Counted from the first letter of the stretch, positions 52,582 through 62,016 are shown. The stretch: DNA of 64,000 bases from Vibrio porteresiae DSM 19223 (GCF_024347055.1 NZ_AP024896.1:1116001-1180000), one strand, 5' to 3'. Numbers and translations: made by a program. The notes: generated from the sequence alone by a model not told the origin.

Positions 52582-54015
52582 TTAGCCGGAAATAAATTTG
52601 ACCAGAAAAATATTTTTATTTTCTTGGCGTGGCAAAAGTTCTACGGTTCCTTGATGTAAGCGGGCAATATCACGGGTAATCGACATGCCTAACCCAGCGC
52701 CATCCCCCCGCTCTGAATTGGCTCGATAAAAGTTATCAAACAGCTTAGTCCGTGTTTCTGCACTGATGTCTGGTCCAGTATCGGTCACTTTAATTTGGAT
52801 AAACTCACCGGCCTGCTCAACATCAATGGTGATTTCACTGCCTTCTCCCGAGTAACGTATGGCGTTATCAATAAGATTGGTAAACAGCACTCGCAGCAAA
52901 GCTGGGTCACCTAACATTTCAATACTGTTGCCACTGAGCGCCAATTCTTGATGTTGCTTCAATGCCATAGGTACCATATCAGCTAGCGTTGTTTGTAATA
53001 ACCTATGAAGATCCACCGCATCAAAGACAATAGATTGCACGCTTTCAACTCGCGCTAACATCAATAATTGCTGAATTAATCGGTCGGTACGTTCAATCCC
53101 CGCTAATATATGATTGAGCGATGAATGTAATGTTATTTCATCACGAGTTTCTAATGCAGCTTCCGCATTTAACCGCAATATCGCCAGTGGCGTTTTCAAT
53201 TCATGCGCTGCCATACGAGTAAACCGTTTTTCACGTTGCCATGCATTATCTAATTCAAACAATAAGTTATTTAATGCATCCACCAGTGGTGACAATTCTA
53301 AAGTGGCTTGAGGAACGTAAATTTTATCGAGTTTATTAACGCTACGCAGGCTAATGGCACGGCGCAATTCACTGATCGGTTCAAAATGACGGTCAATCAA
53401 AAATACCATCAAGATGGCTAAGCAAGGGATAAGGATCAGTTGTGGTAAAGCACTGGCAAGTGCCAGCTCGTTCATCATTTCGCGGCGAATCGATTCTTTC
53501 TCTGCAGTGATAACGTAGTCATGGCTATTGGCTAACGGTAATTGAAAGTAGCGCCACTCCTTACGATTCACTGTGACGTAACCGTACCCTTGGTAATTGG
53601 GGTCGTGCATGATTTCAGGTGCGTCAGGGATCGAACTCCAAAGCAAAGCGCCACTACGATAATATTGAATGACAATATTGCGTTCGTAAGGGTGCCCATA
53701 AGCCGTCGGACCTTCATCACCCTGAGCTTTCGCTTGTATATCTAAAGCTTGCATCCAGCGGTCTAACTGCTGTTTTGCCATAGTTTCATCAAGCTTATCA
53801 ATCACATTGGGTAGGCTTAACAGCGCGATTTTCGCTGATTGTCCTAGGCGAGCGTCGTACACTTCTTGAATCTCATGTCGTGATTCAATAAAGCTAAACA
53901 CCAGTGAAAGTAAAATAAGCAGCGAGGATAAGATAACGACCGACCACGTTAGGCGTCGTTTTATGGAAAATGGGGCGGAAGGCACACTACTTTTCAATGA
54001 TGTACCCCACTCCAC
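52582..54015 (-). CDS. Sensor histidine kinase (QseC-like)
   Basis: A 477-residue inner-membrane kinase: membrane helices at about 22-42 and 185-205 flank a periplasmic sensor; then a HAMP-like linker, HisKA with MAAHELKTPLAILRLNAEAA, and HATPase with NLIDNAIRYS and GAGLGMSITRDIARLH. It resembles the QseC/TctE group. The frame starts at GTG 54015, overlapping the response regulator by 29 bp; a TTG at 53997 with GTGGGG before it is a possible alternative. It is the last gene of a seven-gene operon that begins with the T_hemolysin gene, so it probably senses a signal linked to that pathway. Confidence 0.9.
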   Translation of the reverse strand: MEWGTSLKSSVPSAPFSIKRRLTWSVVILSSLLILLSLVFSFIESRHEIQEVYDARLGQSAKIALLSLPNVIDKLDETMAKQQLDRWMQALDIQAKAQGDEGPTAYGHPYERNIVIQYYRSGALLWSSIPDAPEIMHDPNYQGYGYVTVNRKEWRYFQLPLANSHDYVITAEKESIRREMMNELALASALPQLILIPCLAILMVFLIDRHFEPISELRRAISLRSVNKLDKIYVPQATLELSPLVDALNNLLFELDNAWQREKRFTRMAAHELKTPLAILRLNAEAALETRDEITLHSSLNHILAGIERTDRLIQQLLMLARVESVQSIVFDAVDLHRLLQTTLADMVPMALKQHQELALSGNSIEMLGDPALLRVLFTNLIDNAIRYSGEGSEITIDVEQAGEFIQIKVTDTGPDISAETRTKLFDNFYRANSERGDGAGLGMSITRDIARLHQGTVELLPRQENKNIFLVKFISG

Positions 54016-54643
54016 GAATGTTTTTGATCACTTGCTGAGGCACTTTTTTGCGCAGGTTATGAATATGCACTTCAATGGCATTATCGCTGGCCGATTCATC
54101 CCAGCCATGCAGCGCTTGTAGTAGCTGTTCTTTACTCAATACACGCCCTGCTGAAGTCATAAGGGTAGCTAAAATTTTAAACTCATTGACGGTGAGTTTG
54201 AGTTTTTCTCCAGCATACGAAACAGATTGCTCAGAGAGAGACAAAGAGAGCTCACCGATGTCGAGATTGGTTTCACAAAATCCCGATTGGCGACGGATGA
54301 TCACTCGCAGGCGAGCAAGTAGCTCTTCCAAAGCAAAGGGTTTGACCAGATAATCATCTGCTCCACCATCAAGCCCTTTGACTCGGTCTTCGATATCATC
54401 ACGTGCGGTTAGAATTAATACTGGCAGAGTGTACCCCGCCCGGCGCACACGTTTGAGTACTTCTAATCCATCAATATCAGGAAGGGTTAAATCGAGCACA
54501 ATCGCAGCAAATTGTTCGGTTTTAAGCGTTATCTCAACGCCAGCACCGCGCTCGACCCAATCCACGGTATAACCGTGGCGGCTGAGCGCCGCCACCATGG
54601 ATTGCCCAAGCATGACATCATCTTCAACTAACAATAGCCTCAT
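53987..54643 (-). CDS. OmpR-type response regulator (QseB-like)
   Basis: The 218 residues comprise a receiver (about 1-115; D-D at 8-9, acceptor Asp in LDLTLPDIDGLEVL, K in YLVKPFALEELLAR) and a C-terminal winged-helix DNA-binding domain (about 125-215, DNAIEVHIHNLRKK). It is the partner of the kinase encoded downstream with a 29-bp overlap. The start is two bases after the stop of the TPR gene, so it is translated with the biosynthetic operon, which it probably controls. Confidence 0.93.
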   Translation of the reverse strand: MRLLLVEDDVMLGQSMVAALSRHGYTVDWVERGAGVEITLKTEQFAAIVLDLTLPDIDGLEVLKRVRRAGYTLPVLILTARDDIEDRVKGLDGGADDYLVKPFALEELLARLRVIIRRQSGFCETNLDIGELSLSLSEQSVSYAGEKLKLTVNEFKILATLMTSAGRVLSKEQLLQALHGWDESASDNAIEVHIHNLRKKVPQQVIKNIRGVGYIIEK

Positions 54644-54645
54644 TG

Positions 54646-55272
54646 CTACTTAAGCTCTCCTAACTTTTGGCTTATCTCCTGCTTGCGTCCTTGATCCGCA
54701 ATAGGCCGATCTGGGCGCGGCGGCGCGTTAAGCGCTTTAGTCAGATAGATAACCGCTTGCTTTTTATCTCCCTCTTCGGCAAGAAAATCACCGTAGAAGA
54801 AATTGGGATCAATCCCGGTTGGGTTGATTTCTAACGCTTTTTTCAGCATCTGTTCTGCTTTTTTGTCGTCACCAAAGCCAATCGGCCAACCCGGTACTTT
54901 GTAGTATAGCGAACCTAAACTGGTATAAGCGGAGCCATCTAACGTTTCTGGTGCTTTTTCAATCACTTCTTCTAACAGCTTTTTCGCTTCTTTCACCAAA
55001 GAGAGCGCACCTAACCCACCTTTTGCCCCCGCCAATGAAGATTTGTTAATCGCTAACCACACTTTTAAGTCTTGACGGTCCGGTTGTTCATTGAGGCTTT
55101 TGGTATTCATATCAATCAAGTTCTCAAAACAATAAACCTGATTGTCTTTATCTTTGGATTGATATTGGCATTTGGCCCACTTCTGCTGAATACCATGAAG
55201 AGGGTCGGCGGCAAAAGCCGCAGACGATACAGTCACAGCGGTTATCGCAAGGCTAGAAACAAACAATTTCAT
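54646..55272 (-). CDS. Exported TPR protein
   Basis: A 208-residue protein with signal peptide (1-22, cleaved near SSAAFAA-DP) and TPR-like helices in the mature part (LLEEVIEKAPETLDGSAYTS; KAEQMLKKALEINPTGIDPN; KKQAVIYLTKALNAPPRPD). The start at 55272 has AAGGAG seven bases before it. It acts in the periplasm. It is encoded between the SDR and the two-component system, so it could bind a product or partner; its role is unknown. Two Cys (C36/C48 region, KWAKCQYQ and VYCFENL) may form a disulphide. Confidence 0.75.
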   Translation of the reverse strand: MKLFVSSLAITAVTVSSAAFAADPLHGIQQKWAKCQYQSKDKDNQVYCFENLIDMNTKSLNEQPDRQDLKVWLAINKSSLAGAKGGLGALSLVKEAKKLLEEVIEKAPETLDGSAYTSLGSLYYKVPGWPIGFGDDKKAEQMLKKALEINPTGIDPNFFYGDFLAEEGDKKQAVIYLTKALNAPPRPDRPIADQGRKQEISQKLGELK

Positions 55273-55289
55273 GATGTAACTCCTTAACA

Positions 55290-56099
55290 TCAAACATTCT
55301 TATGCATTTGACGAATGAAATGGTGAATGGTCTCTTGTTGTTTACGAATGGCATTACTGACCACCGCAGGTAATAACTGGTTAATACGAACAAACAGTTT
55401 TTCAGGCCAACCAATCCAAAGTACGGAAACCTCTTTTTCCAGTACTTGAATAAAATGCTGCGCCACGCATTTTGCATCATCACAATGATTACCCAGAGCT
55501 TGATTCATACGCCTAACTGACTCGGTATTGAGTGAGGTATCTGTGGTTCGTGGTGCCAAATACAACACCTGAATTCCCGTTCCATCGAGTTCGCGATTGA
55601 GCGCTTCACTAAAGCGATACAAGCCTGATTTGGCAGCGCAGTAAGCACTGTAACCAGGGTAGCCAATACCACCTAAGGTCGAGCCAACATTAAGAATAAT
55701 GCCTGGGCGATTGATCCACTGCAGCGCACTTTGCGCCACAAGAATCGGTACCGTTAGGTTAAGCTGAATTTCTTGTGAGACGGATTGAGCACTGCGCCGC
55801 GATAGCAGATCAAATTGGTTGTGACCAGCGTTATTTATCACGATATCGATACGTTGACCGTCGATACAGCCACGAGCGTACTCATTTAGGCTCTCCATGT
55901 CGCAAGACTGGGTAAGGTCTAATGCTAAGACGTGGTGGCGTTCACTATTGGGTAATAAGGCACGCAGTTCTTCAAGCTGAGCTAAACGGCGCGCAACCAA
56001 TACTAGGCTTGCGCCTTGCTCCGCCAGAGCCTTAGCTACTTCCTTACCAATACCGCCGGTGGCGCCCGTGAGTAGTACTCGTTTGTCTTGCAACTTCAT
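55290..56099 (-). CDS. Short-chain dehydrogenase/reductase
   Basis: A 269-residue NAD(P)-dependent SDR. Cofactor loop TGATGGIGKEVA, NNAGHN, catalytic Ser in VGSTLGG and YCAAK (Y-x-x-x-K) are present. I take the second ATG (56099), six bases from AGGAG; the preceding ATG (56102) is also possible. The hydrophobic C-terminus (WIGWPEKLFVRINQLLPAVV) suggests membrane association, as in SDRs that act on acyl chains. It sits in an operon with an acyl ligase and a haem-oxygenase-like protein, so a fatty aldehyde/ketone or similar product is a likely substrate. Confidence 0.88.
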   Translation of the reverse strand: MKLQDKRVLLTGATGGIGKEVAKALAEQGASLVLVARRLAQLEELRALLPNSERHHVLALDLTQSCDMESLNEYARGCIDGQRIDIVINNAGHNQFDLLSRRSAQSVSQEIQLNLTVPILVAQSALQWINRPGIILNVGSTLGGIGYPGYSAYCAAKSGLYRFSEALNRELDGTGIQVLYLAPRTTDTSLNTESVRRMNQALGNHCDDAKCVAQHFIQVLEKEVSVLWIGWPEKLFVRINQLLPAVVSNAIRKQQETIHHFIRQMHKNV

Positions 56100-56109
56100 C
56101 ATCCGCTCC

Positions 56110-56793
56110 TTATGCAGCTGATAAAATGTTGGCGTGGCTTAACTCATTAAGCATCTGACCGTAAAGCGAAAAAACCGTATTCGCACTGTCGATGATCGCC
56201 TGTTGATCAACCGGATCTTCGATTTGGTTCATTAGCGTTTCAAATAGCTTAATGTGATCCAAATCCAATACGCTATGTGAACGTAAATAGCTCATCGCAT
56301 TGTCCGAAAGCCCCAGTGTATGTTTGATTAACGTCGCCACTTCACCACCAACACTGACACTTGTTCCTTCTAACACCCAAACCATGCCAAACAGGGCGAT
56401 AGGATTACCGCGATCAATTTGGTGATAAAGATAAGCCACCATCAGCTCAATGGCTTGGCTCGCCTTACCTTCCCGCAAATTTGCTACAACGAGATTAGCG
56501 TCAGCTCCGCAAGCGCGAATGTCATTGAGAATCCATTCGTGATGTCCCATCTCTTCTTCAATGTATTCACCAATTGCGCTGCGTAGCCACTCATAACGAG
56601 GCGATAAACGCCCACCACACGCCATCAATAAGGGCACTGTGTGTTTAACGTGATGAAATGCTTGAGTCAGAAAGGCCACATACTGTGCGTGGCTGATTTT
56701 GCCCTGAGCACACTCGGAGAAAATTGGGGCATGTAACATCGCCTGTTGAGCTCGGCCAGTCTCTTGTTGTAATCGAGTGAAAAACTTAGTCAT
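56110..56793 (-). CDS. TenA/PqqC-like haem-oxygenase-fold protein, candidate diiron oxidase
   Basis: A 227-residue all-helical protein of the TenA/PqqC/haem-oxygenase-like superfamily. It carries the metal pattern of haem-oxygenase-like diiron oxidases: E81-x-x-H84 (EMGHHEW), E142 (VLEGTSVS) and H173-x3-D177-x2-H180 (HSVLDLDH). The first-helix acidic ligand of that group I could not locate with certainty. Known members cleave or oxidise fatty acids or amino acids (UndA, BesC, SznF). The ATG at 56793 has GGAG nine bases before it; an upstream TTG is unlikely. It lies between the acyl ligase and SDR genes. Confidence 0.8.
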   Translation of the reverse strand: MTKFFTRLQQETGRAQQAMLHAPIFSECAQGKISHAQYVAFLTQAFHHVKHTVPLLMACGGRLSPRYEWLRSAIGEYIEEEMGHHEWILNDIRACGADANLVVANLREGKASQAIELMVAYLYHQIDRGNPIALFGMVWVLEGTSVSVGGEVATLIKHTLGLSDNAMSYLRSHSVLDLDHIKLFETLMNQIEDPVDQQAIIDSANTVFSLYGQMLNELSHANILSAA

Positions 56794-56845
56794 GATATGA
56801 ATCTCCAATCCGTTTGATCTGCTTATCGAATGTCAAACTTGCTGT

Positions 56846-58324
56846 TTAAGCCTGCGTTAAGTGATAGCTGTGTACCTGTTCATGTTCTGTGAGATTGGCA
56901 GCCCACGCTTCAAAACTTGATCGAATTGGTTTGCCGTTGCTGGTGTAAAACTCGCGAAGCTTTGTACTGTTAGCAACACAAAGTACTCGACCAATTCTTG
57001 CGTAATCAGGCAGTTGACTGTTTAAACCGCGGACATCATCAACGACCATTTCATCATCATTGGCACACACCACTGCGGTTAAATTAAGCTCGCCATCACC
57101 AATCACGACCATGCGTTGTAGGCTCATATAGCGCTGTGCTTCAGTCTCAACCCATTCCGGCGAGACGTTACGTCCAAACGCAGTAATGATCTGATTTTTT
57201 ACCCGGCCGGTAATCGTCAAATAGCCCTTCTCATCCAACTCTCCAATGTCTCCTGTGGCAAGCCATGGTGTGGTAAAAGGCTCATCGATGTAACCCAATG
57301 CAGTATTGCCTTTAATCCAAACTTGCCCTTGTTCATCAATCTTAAGTTCATTGTGACCCAACACTTTTCCGGCGCTACCCAGTTGGTTAGCATCGGGCAA
57401 ATTTAAAGCCACAACGGATCCGCACTCCGACAAGCCATAACCTTCATAGACAGGTAAACCTAATTCGTGAGCTCGTGCGATCAATGCAGCCGAGACTCGC
57501 GCGCCACCAACGGCGATAAATCGAAACGATTTGGCAATGTCAGGTTGAATTTGCACCAGCTGAATCAGTGCCATCAGCAAAGCTGGCGTTAACACTAAAC
57601 TGCTTGGTCGGTGATGAATTAAAGCGGCGAGAAAATGCTGCGGGTTAAACTGGCTCGAACCACTAAGTCCAGTCTGTTCTCCATTAAGTAGCACTGAGGT
57701 TTGCCCTAAAATCAGAGGCACATAAATCGCGGTAATGTTTTCCAATAAGGTAGCTAGCGGCAACAGGGCCAGATGGCGGCCTCCCAGCACCGAACTGGAC
57801 ACCTGCTGCGCTAACATATTACTCACTTGAAAAAGATTCCCTTCACTAAGACAAACCCCTTTGGGTTGGCCTGTCGAACCCGACGTAAAGGTGACTTTGC
57901 GACTCCCCGGTAACAGAGGTATTAGGGCTGCATCGTAAGGGCGAAAAACAGATAAACCTGCGACCATGCTGCAGTCTTTACCATCGCTTTCTTGCCAATC
58001 ACCAATTAAGAGATCAGCGCCACAACTGGTCAGCGTGTGCTGCACTTGCGATGGCGTAAAAAAGCTCGGGACTGGCACGATAGGAATGCCTAGAATCAGA
58101 GCGGCCAAATCGACTATCGCCCAATCAATACTGTTAGCCGCTTTGAGGGCAATACAACGTGGCTCAAAGCCATTAAGCACGGCGGCGGTTTGCTCTACTT
58201 CTGCCAGCAATGCTTGATAACTGACATCGCACAGCTGATCTTTACCATGGCGAAAGCCGTGAAACGCAATACGTTCACCGTGAGAACGTGCTTGTTCGTG
58301 TAAAAGCGTAAAAAATTGGCTCAT
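56846..58324 (-). CDS. AMP-dependent acyl ligase
   Basis: A 492-residue ANL-family enzyme that should adenylate a carboxylic (probably fatty) acid. Motifs: TFTSGSTGQPKGVCLSE, GYGLSECGSV, ATGDIGELDEKGYLTITGR and a C-terminal Lys in SNGKPIRSS. Whether the acyl group goes to CoA or a carrier protein is unknown; no acyl-carrier gene is seen nearby. The start overlaps the T_hemolysin stop (ATGA). The N-terminal half is divergent from housekeeping FadD, with a short overall length. Confidence 0.9.
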   Translation of the reverse strand: MSQFFTLLHEQARSHGERIAFHGFRHGKDQLCDVSYQALLAEVEQTAAVLNGFEPRCIALKAANSIDWAIVDLAALILGIPIVPVPSFFTPSQVQHTLTSCGADLLIGDWQESDGKDCSMVAGLSVFRPYDAALIPLLPGSRKVTFTSGSTGQPKGVCLSEGNLFQVSNMLAQQVSSSVLGGRHLALLPLATLLENITAIYVPLILGQTSVLLNGEQTGLSGSSQFNPQHFLAALIHHRPSSLVLTPALLMALIQLVQIQPDIAKSFRFIAVGGARVSAALIARAHELGLPVYEGYGLSECGSVVALNLPDANQLGSAGKVLGHNELKIDEQGQVWIKGNTALGYIDEPFTTPWLATGDIGELDEKGYLTITGRVKNQIITAFGRNVSPEWVETEAQRYMSLQRMVVIGDGELNLTAVVCANDDEMVVDDVRGLNSQLPDYARIGRVLCVANSTKLREFYTSNGKPIRSSFEAWAANLTEHEQVHSYHLTQA

Positions 58325-58935
58325 GATCCTTGTACCCTCTGTGCAAGTTCGTCACTAAACAGAGCTTCGAGATGTTGCAGCCCTTGCTTTAAATCGCCGG
58401 CCATAATGCGCGGTTGGTAGTGATAGTAGGTTCCCCACGCTTGAGCATTAATCACTCGTGAAGCATCCGCTTCAACAATCACTTGAGGCTGCAAACCTAA
58501 ACGACGCATCATGGCATAGAGCGGGTCAGTGGCAGTAAAGATGCACCAATCAAATCCCATAGCCACCATGCGCCGAGTCATTTGCAAAAAGTGATGCGCA
58601 GACAGACCTTTTGAAAAAGAAGCCAATTGACCAAACTCAATCAGTTGCGCCCGGTCCACTTCGGTATCAAACAGGCGACCAATCGCCTGCTCTGCTGATT
58701 CATCAAGATATTGTTCAAGGAAAAGAGGTTCGATATTCGCGACACGATAACCGCACGCAGAGACAATCTCACCATCAGCGACAAGCACTAAAAATACGGG
58801 CATGAACTGTTGAAGACGAGCATCAAATGCAACGGAATAACGATTTTTTACATACGATTCTACGTCACGACGTAGCGGATGATGTTCATCCACAAATTCA
58901 AGCGTAATCGAACTGGATACTACTGACTTAGCCAT
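58321..58935 (-). CDS. T_hemolysin (delta-VPH-like) protein, probable GNAT fold
   Basis: A 204-residue protein of the family named for the V. parahaemolyticus thermostable delta-hemolysin. The start is the ATG at 58935 with GAGGA seven bases before. The sequence (FVDEHHPLRRDVESYVKNRY; VLVADGEIVSACGYRVANIE; IEFGQLASFSKGLSAHHFLQ) has the layout of N-acyltransferases related to autoinducer synthases, with no signal peptide or pore-forming features. I therefore suspect an acyltransferase acting in the same pathway as the downstream ligase. It is the first gene of the operon; 'hemolysin' is a historic name. Confidence 0.82.
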   Translation of the reverse strand: MAKSVVSSSITLEFVDEHHPLRRDVESYVKNRYSVAFDARLQQFMPVFLVLVADGEIVSACGYRVANIEPLFLEQYLDESAEQAIGRLFDTEVDRAQLIEFGQLASFSKGLSAHHFLQMTRRMVAMGFDWCIFTATDPLYAMMRRLGLQPQVIVEADASRVINAQAWGTYYHYQPRIMAGDLKQGLQHLEALFSDELAQRVQGS

Positions 58936-59171
58936 CGAAGAGTCCTCACCGGTCAACTAAGGTCAGAGTAAATTAGGAAACTTAAGAACACCTTAAGAGA
59001 AAAATAACTTCACCAAAGTGTGATGAATATCGTGCAATTTCACTCAGTTAATTCAACCGTCATCATTACGCGGTGGAGAAAAATGCCGTGGTGAAAAAGT
59101 ACAGAGAAAGGGGCGGTTTAGAAATGAAGAACCTGGAAATAAAGAGCTTAGAAATGAGAAATACAACGATC

Positions 59172-59196
59172 TAAGCGTGGCCGATGACCACGCTTA
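59172..59196 (-). terminator. Hairpin after the methyltransferase gene
   Basis: Perfect 9-bp stem TAAGCGTGG / CCACGCTTA with a 7-base loop, 31 bp beyond the stop. No T-run, so it is a weak terminator candidate. The rest of the 58936-59226 gap shows no gene. Confidence 0.45.
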
Positions 59197-59226
59197 AGCA
59201 ACGGAGGAATGAAATGTTAAGGCGTG

Positions 59227-59808
59227 TTATTTACGGCCAATGCCCATCACAACTGGCATAAGACCATCTTGTGTCTGGATAGAAAACGCCTGTTGAGTCT
59301 CTACGGCTGCAAATCCTGCTTTGGTTAATACCGCACTGATCTGATCTTGAGTTAACCCTGATTCACTTTGTGTGTCAGTTGCTTGCCAGTCCCACAGTAC
59401 AAACAATCCACCCACATCGAGCAGACTGTACACGATATCAACCGAATGCTGTACATCGCTGACATAACCACACACGGAAGAGGCAACCACGAGATCAAAC
59501 TGCTTACGAAAGGCAGGATGTTGCGCGACCAAGCCGCGGCTTAACGCGTCAACCACAGGTTCAACGTTAGCTAACTCTTTCTTATCGAGCTCTTCGATCA
59601 TCGCTTCAGAGCTGTCGAGCGCCACAATGTCTTTTGCCAGTGGCGACATCAGTTGGGTCAGTAAGCCAGTACCACAGCCGAAATCTAAAATATGCTTGCC
59701 GTCTAAGTCTGTTAATGCTTTTAGCTGTTGAAACACATTATGCGCAAAAGCAGTGGTCGATTCGTCGTTCTCCCATTCTGCTGCGTATTCATCCCAGTTC
59801 TGCGCCAT
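59227..59808 (-). CDS. SAM-dependent methyltransferase (class I)
   Basis: A 193-residue Rossmann-fold enzyme. Motif I is LDFGCGTGLLTQLM, motif II IVALDSSEAMIEELD, with FDLVVASSVCGYV later. The start is the ATG at 59808, with GGAGG just upstream; a longer in-frame extension is not supported. Substrate is unknown. Divergent from a LysR-type regulator across about 200 bp, so that regulator may control it. Confidence 0.9.
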   Translation of the reverse strand: MAQNWDEYAAEWENDESTTAFAHNVFQQLKALTDLDGKHILDFGCGTGLLTQLMSPLAKDIVALDSSEAMIEELDKKELANVEPVVDALSRGLVAQHPAFRKQFDLVVASSVCGYVSDVQHSVDIVYSLLDVGGLFVLWDWQATDTQSESGLTQDQISAVLTKAGFAAVETQQAFSIQTQDGLMPVVMGIGRK

Positions 59809-60004
59809 TATGGCCTCCGTCTTACTTCTTTGTATTCGGACAATAGTGCCAAGAGTAAACCAAAATGAAAGAAAGTTCACCGAGTTAGAAGCGTTTCTTG
59901 AAGCCAATTAAGTAATTTTCTTCTGATTGGCGATAATTACAGCAAATAGGCAAACTCCTTAAAATTGTTTATGATTTACCAATGTTTAACTATGTGATTG
60001 TCGA

Positions 60005-60883
60005 ATGAACTTAGCGCAAATTGAAGCCTTCTGTACCATCGCGAATACGGGGTCCGTATCCGAGGCTGCCCGTCAACTTGAAGCGAACCGCACCAAACTC
60101 AGTATGGCGCTCAAAGCGTTTGAAAAAGAGCTTGGAGTCGAGCTTTTTATCCGTTCCGGAAACCAAGTCCAGCTTTCCGAAGCCGGCAAAGCCATCTACA
60201 AAGATTGCGAAAACATCATCATCACCGCGCACCGTGTGAAACACACCTGCTCAGAAGTCTCAGCGGGATTTGCCGCTGAAGTGTGGATTGCCCGTGATGA
60301 CTCCCTTCCCGATACGTTATGGCAAGAAATGGCTCATCAGCTCAACACACTCTTCCCTAATACTTCGTTTAACTTAGTGCTTGCTTCTAGTGGTGACTTG
60401 GCCAACTTAGTTGCTACCGCGCAAGTTAACTTTGCCTTTGGCGTCGATTACGAACGCCTTGACGATCCTCGTATCACTTACCAACCCTTAGGTAAGATTC
60501 GTATGATGTCAGTGTGTCGCTCTTCTCACCCACTGGCTAAGTCAAAACGCGTGACAGATGAAGAATTACGTAAAGCAAAACAAGCGGTTATGGTGTACTT
60601 AACCGACAAAGACAACCCTAGTCTGGAGCCTTTCTCCCGGCGTTATATTGGCTTTTCCAGCTTTGAATATATCCTCAACACGATATTGACCGATAACGCT
60701 TGGGGGGTATTACCAGAGCCATTAATTCGTAAGTATTTGCGTGAACAAGAGTTAACCGTTATCAAGCACACCTATGGTCTGACACAAGAAGACTACTGTG
60801 TATTTAGTCCTGCTGGGATTAACGAATCTCCTGCCATGTCCTTGGTCGCCGATAAGCTAAGTGACTATCTATTTGATTTCTAA
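60005..60883 (+). CDS. LysR-family regulator
   Basis: A 292-residue LysR protein with HTH (IEAFCTIANTGSVSEAARQL, recognition region ANRTKLSMALKAFEKELGVE) and effector domain (about 88-290). The HTH is slightly unusual: ANRTKLS replaces the common S-Q-P/S-A-V/L-S pattern. It is divergent from the methyltransferase gene, a probable target. The ribosome site is weak (no clear purine run before the ATG). Confidence 0.9.
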   Translation: MNLAQIEAFCTIANTGSVSEAARQLEANRTKLSMALKAFEKELGVELFIRSGNQVQLSEAGKAIYKDCENIIITAHRVKHTCSEVSAGFAAEVWIARDDSLPDTLWQEMAHQLNTLFPNTSFNLVLASSGDLANLVATAQVNFAFGVDYERLDDPRITYQPLGKIRMMSVCRSSHPLAKSKRVTDEELRKAKQAVMVYLTDKDNPSLEPFSRRYIGFSSFEYILNTILTDNAWGVLPEPLIRKYLREQELTVIKHTYGLTQEDYCVFSPAGINESPAMSLVADKLSDYLFDF

Positions 60884-61060
60884 ATAGGCAATATCAGTCA
60901 GTGTCAAATTTATTGACGGTAAATTTTTAACGTAACTAACTGAAAAATAATACAAATAGCACAAATGGTTATTTATTAGTCAGCGTCGTTTTCATTTTTA
61001 GATTGTAAAAGTTTCGTTTGACGCCAAAATTGGAAGCATGTTTTCAATAGGTAACTCCTC

Positions 61061-61954
61061 ATGTGTGTTAAAACCAGTAGTAACGAAAAGCGAATTCTGA
61101 CGCTATCAGCCATTATTTCATCGGCCTTCGCCGGTGGGGGCTTGGTCGTCGGTCTGCTGGTTGGTTCACTCGTTATTGCCTTTGACGGCATCTATTCGTC
61201 AGTCAGTTTACTGTTAACATTATTGTCGCTGGCTGTAGCGAAATACTTAGAAAAACCGTCAGACAACCGTTTTCCATTTGGTCGAGCTGTATTAGAACCA
61301 CTAGTGATCGCTTTGAAAGGCCTTGTCATTTTGTTGGTTGTCGGTTATTCACTTTACTCATCCGTGGTCGATTTAGCACACGGTGGGCATGCTGTTGACG
61401 CATCAGTTGCAACCTTGTTTGGTGTTATTAATGTTGTTGGTTGTGCTTTTGCTTGGTGGCAGATTCATCGTATGAATCGTAAACATTCTTCTGGCCTGAT
61501 TGTCGCAGAAGTCAAACAGTGGCAGATGGACACCATGTTGAGTATGGTAATTACAGTCGCATTTATTCTTGCATGGCTGATGACGTTAACTCCGTATGCA
61601 CATTATGCCGTTTATATGGACTCAACGTTGATGCTGATGATGGGCTTCTACTTTGTGAAAGTTCCATTAACAATGCTCAAATCTGCAATGCGTGAAATTT
61701 TGCTGATGACACCAGACAAAGAAATTTGTATGAGTGTTGACCAAGGTATCTTGGCCACCAACCGCGAATCTGAACAAGTATTAGAATTGGCCGGAGTAAC
61801 AAAAATTGGCCGTGAACTTTGGGTTGATGTTGATATCGTCGCCAATGACAACGATGTGCTTGCGATGAACGATATTGAAACAACTCGCAGGGCATTGCAA
61901 AAAAGACTGTCCGTCCTACCTTTCGACTTACAACTTACCCTTAATGTGGCATGA
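61061..61954 (+). CDS. Cation diffusion facilitator (CDF) family transporter
   Basis: A 297-residue inner-membrane protein with about six helices (20-225) and a small C-terminal cytoplasmic domain. Family residues: LVIAFDGIYSSVSLLLTLLS (metal-site Asp in helix 2) and FPFGRAVLEPL. The second metal-site Asp lies in WQMDTMLSM (helix 5). It is expected to export divalent metals such as zinc, iron or manganese by proton exchange. Metal specificity cannot be inferred reliably. It has its own terminator. Confidence 0.88.
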   Translation: MCVKTSSNEKRILTLSAIISSAFAGGGLVVGLLVGSLVIAFDGIYSSVSLLLTLLSLAVAKYLEKPSDNRFPFGRAVLEPLVIALKGLVILLVVGYSLYSSVVDLAHGGHAVDASVATLFGVINVVGCAFAWWQIHRMNRKHSSGLIVAEVKQWQMDTMLSMVITVAFILAWLMTLTPYAHYAVYMDSTLMLMMGFYFVKVPLTMLKSAMREILLMTPDKEICMSVDQGILATNRESEQVLELAGVTKIGRELWVDVDIVANDNDVLAMNDIETTRRALQKRLSVLPFDLQLTLNVA

Positions 61955-61982
61955 TTTTGACCCATGAAGGTGTAAAAAAGAT

Positions 61983-62016
61983 AAGGATGCATACGTGAAA
62001 CGATGCATCCTTTTTT
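61983..62016 (+). terminator. Terminator of the CDF transporter gene
   Basis: Stem AAGGATGCAT / ATGCATCCTT, extended by CGT / ACG in the loop, followed by six T. Confidence 0.88.

Noticed and set aside
58321..58935. Toxin or pore-forming hemolysin function
   Set aside because: There is no signal peptide or amphipathic toxin feature; the operon and acyltransferase-like layout point to metabolism, so the name alone is not evidence.
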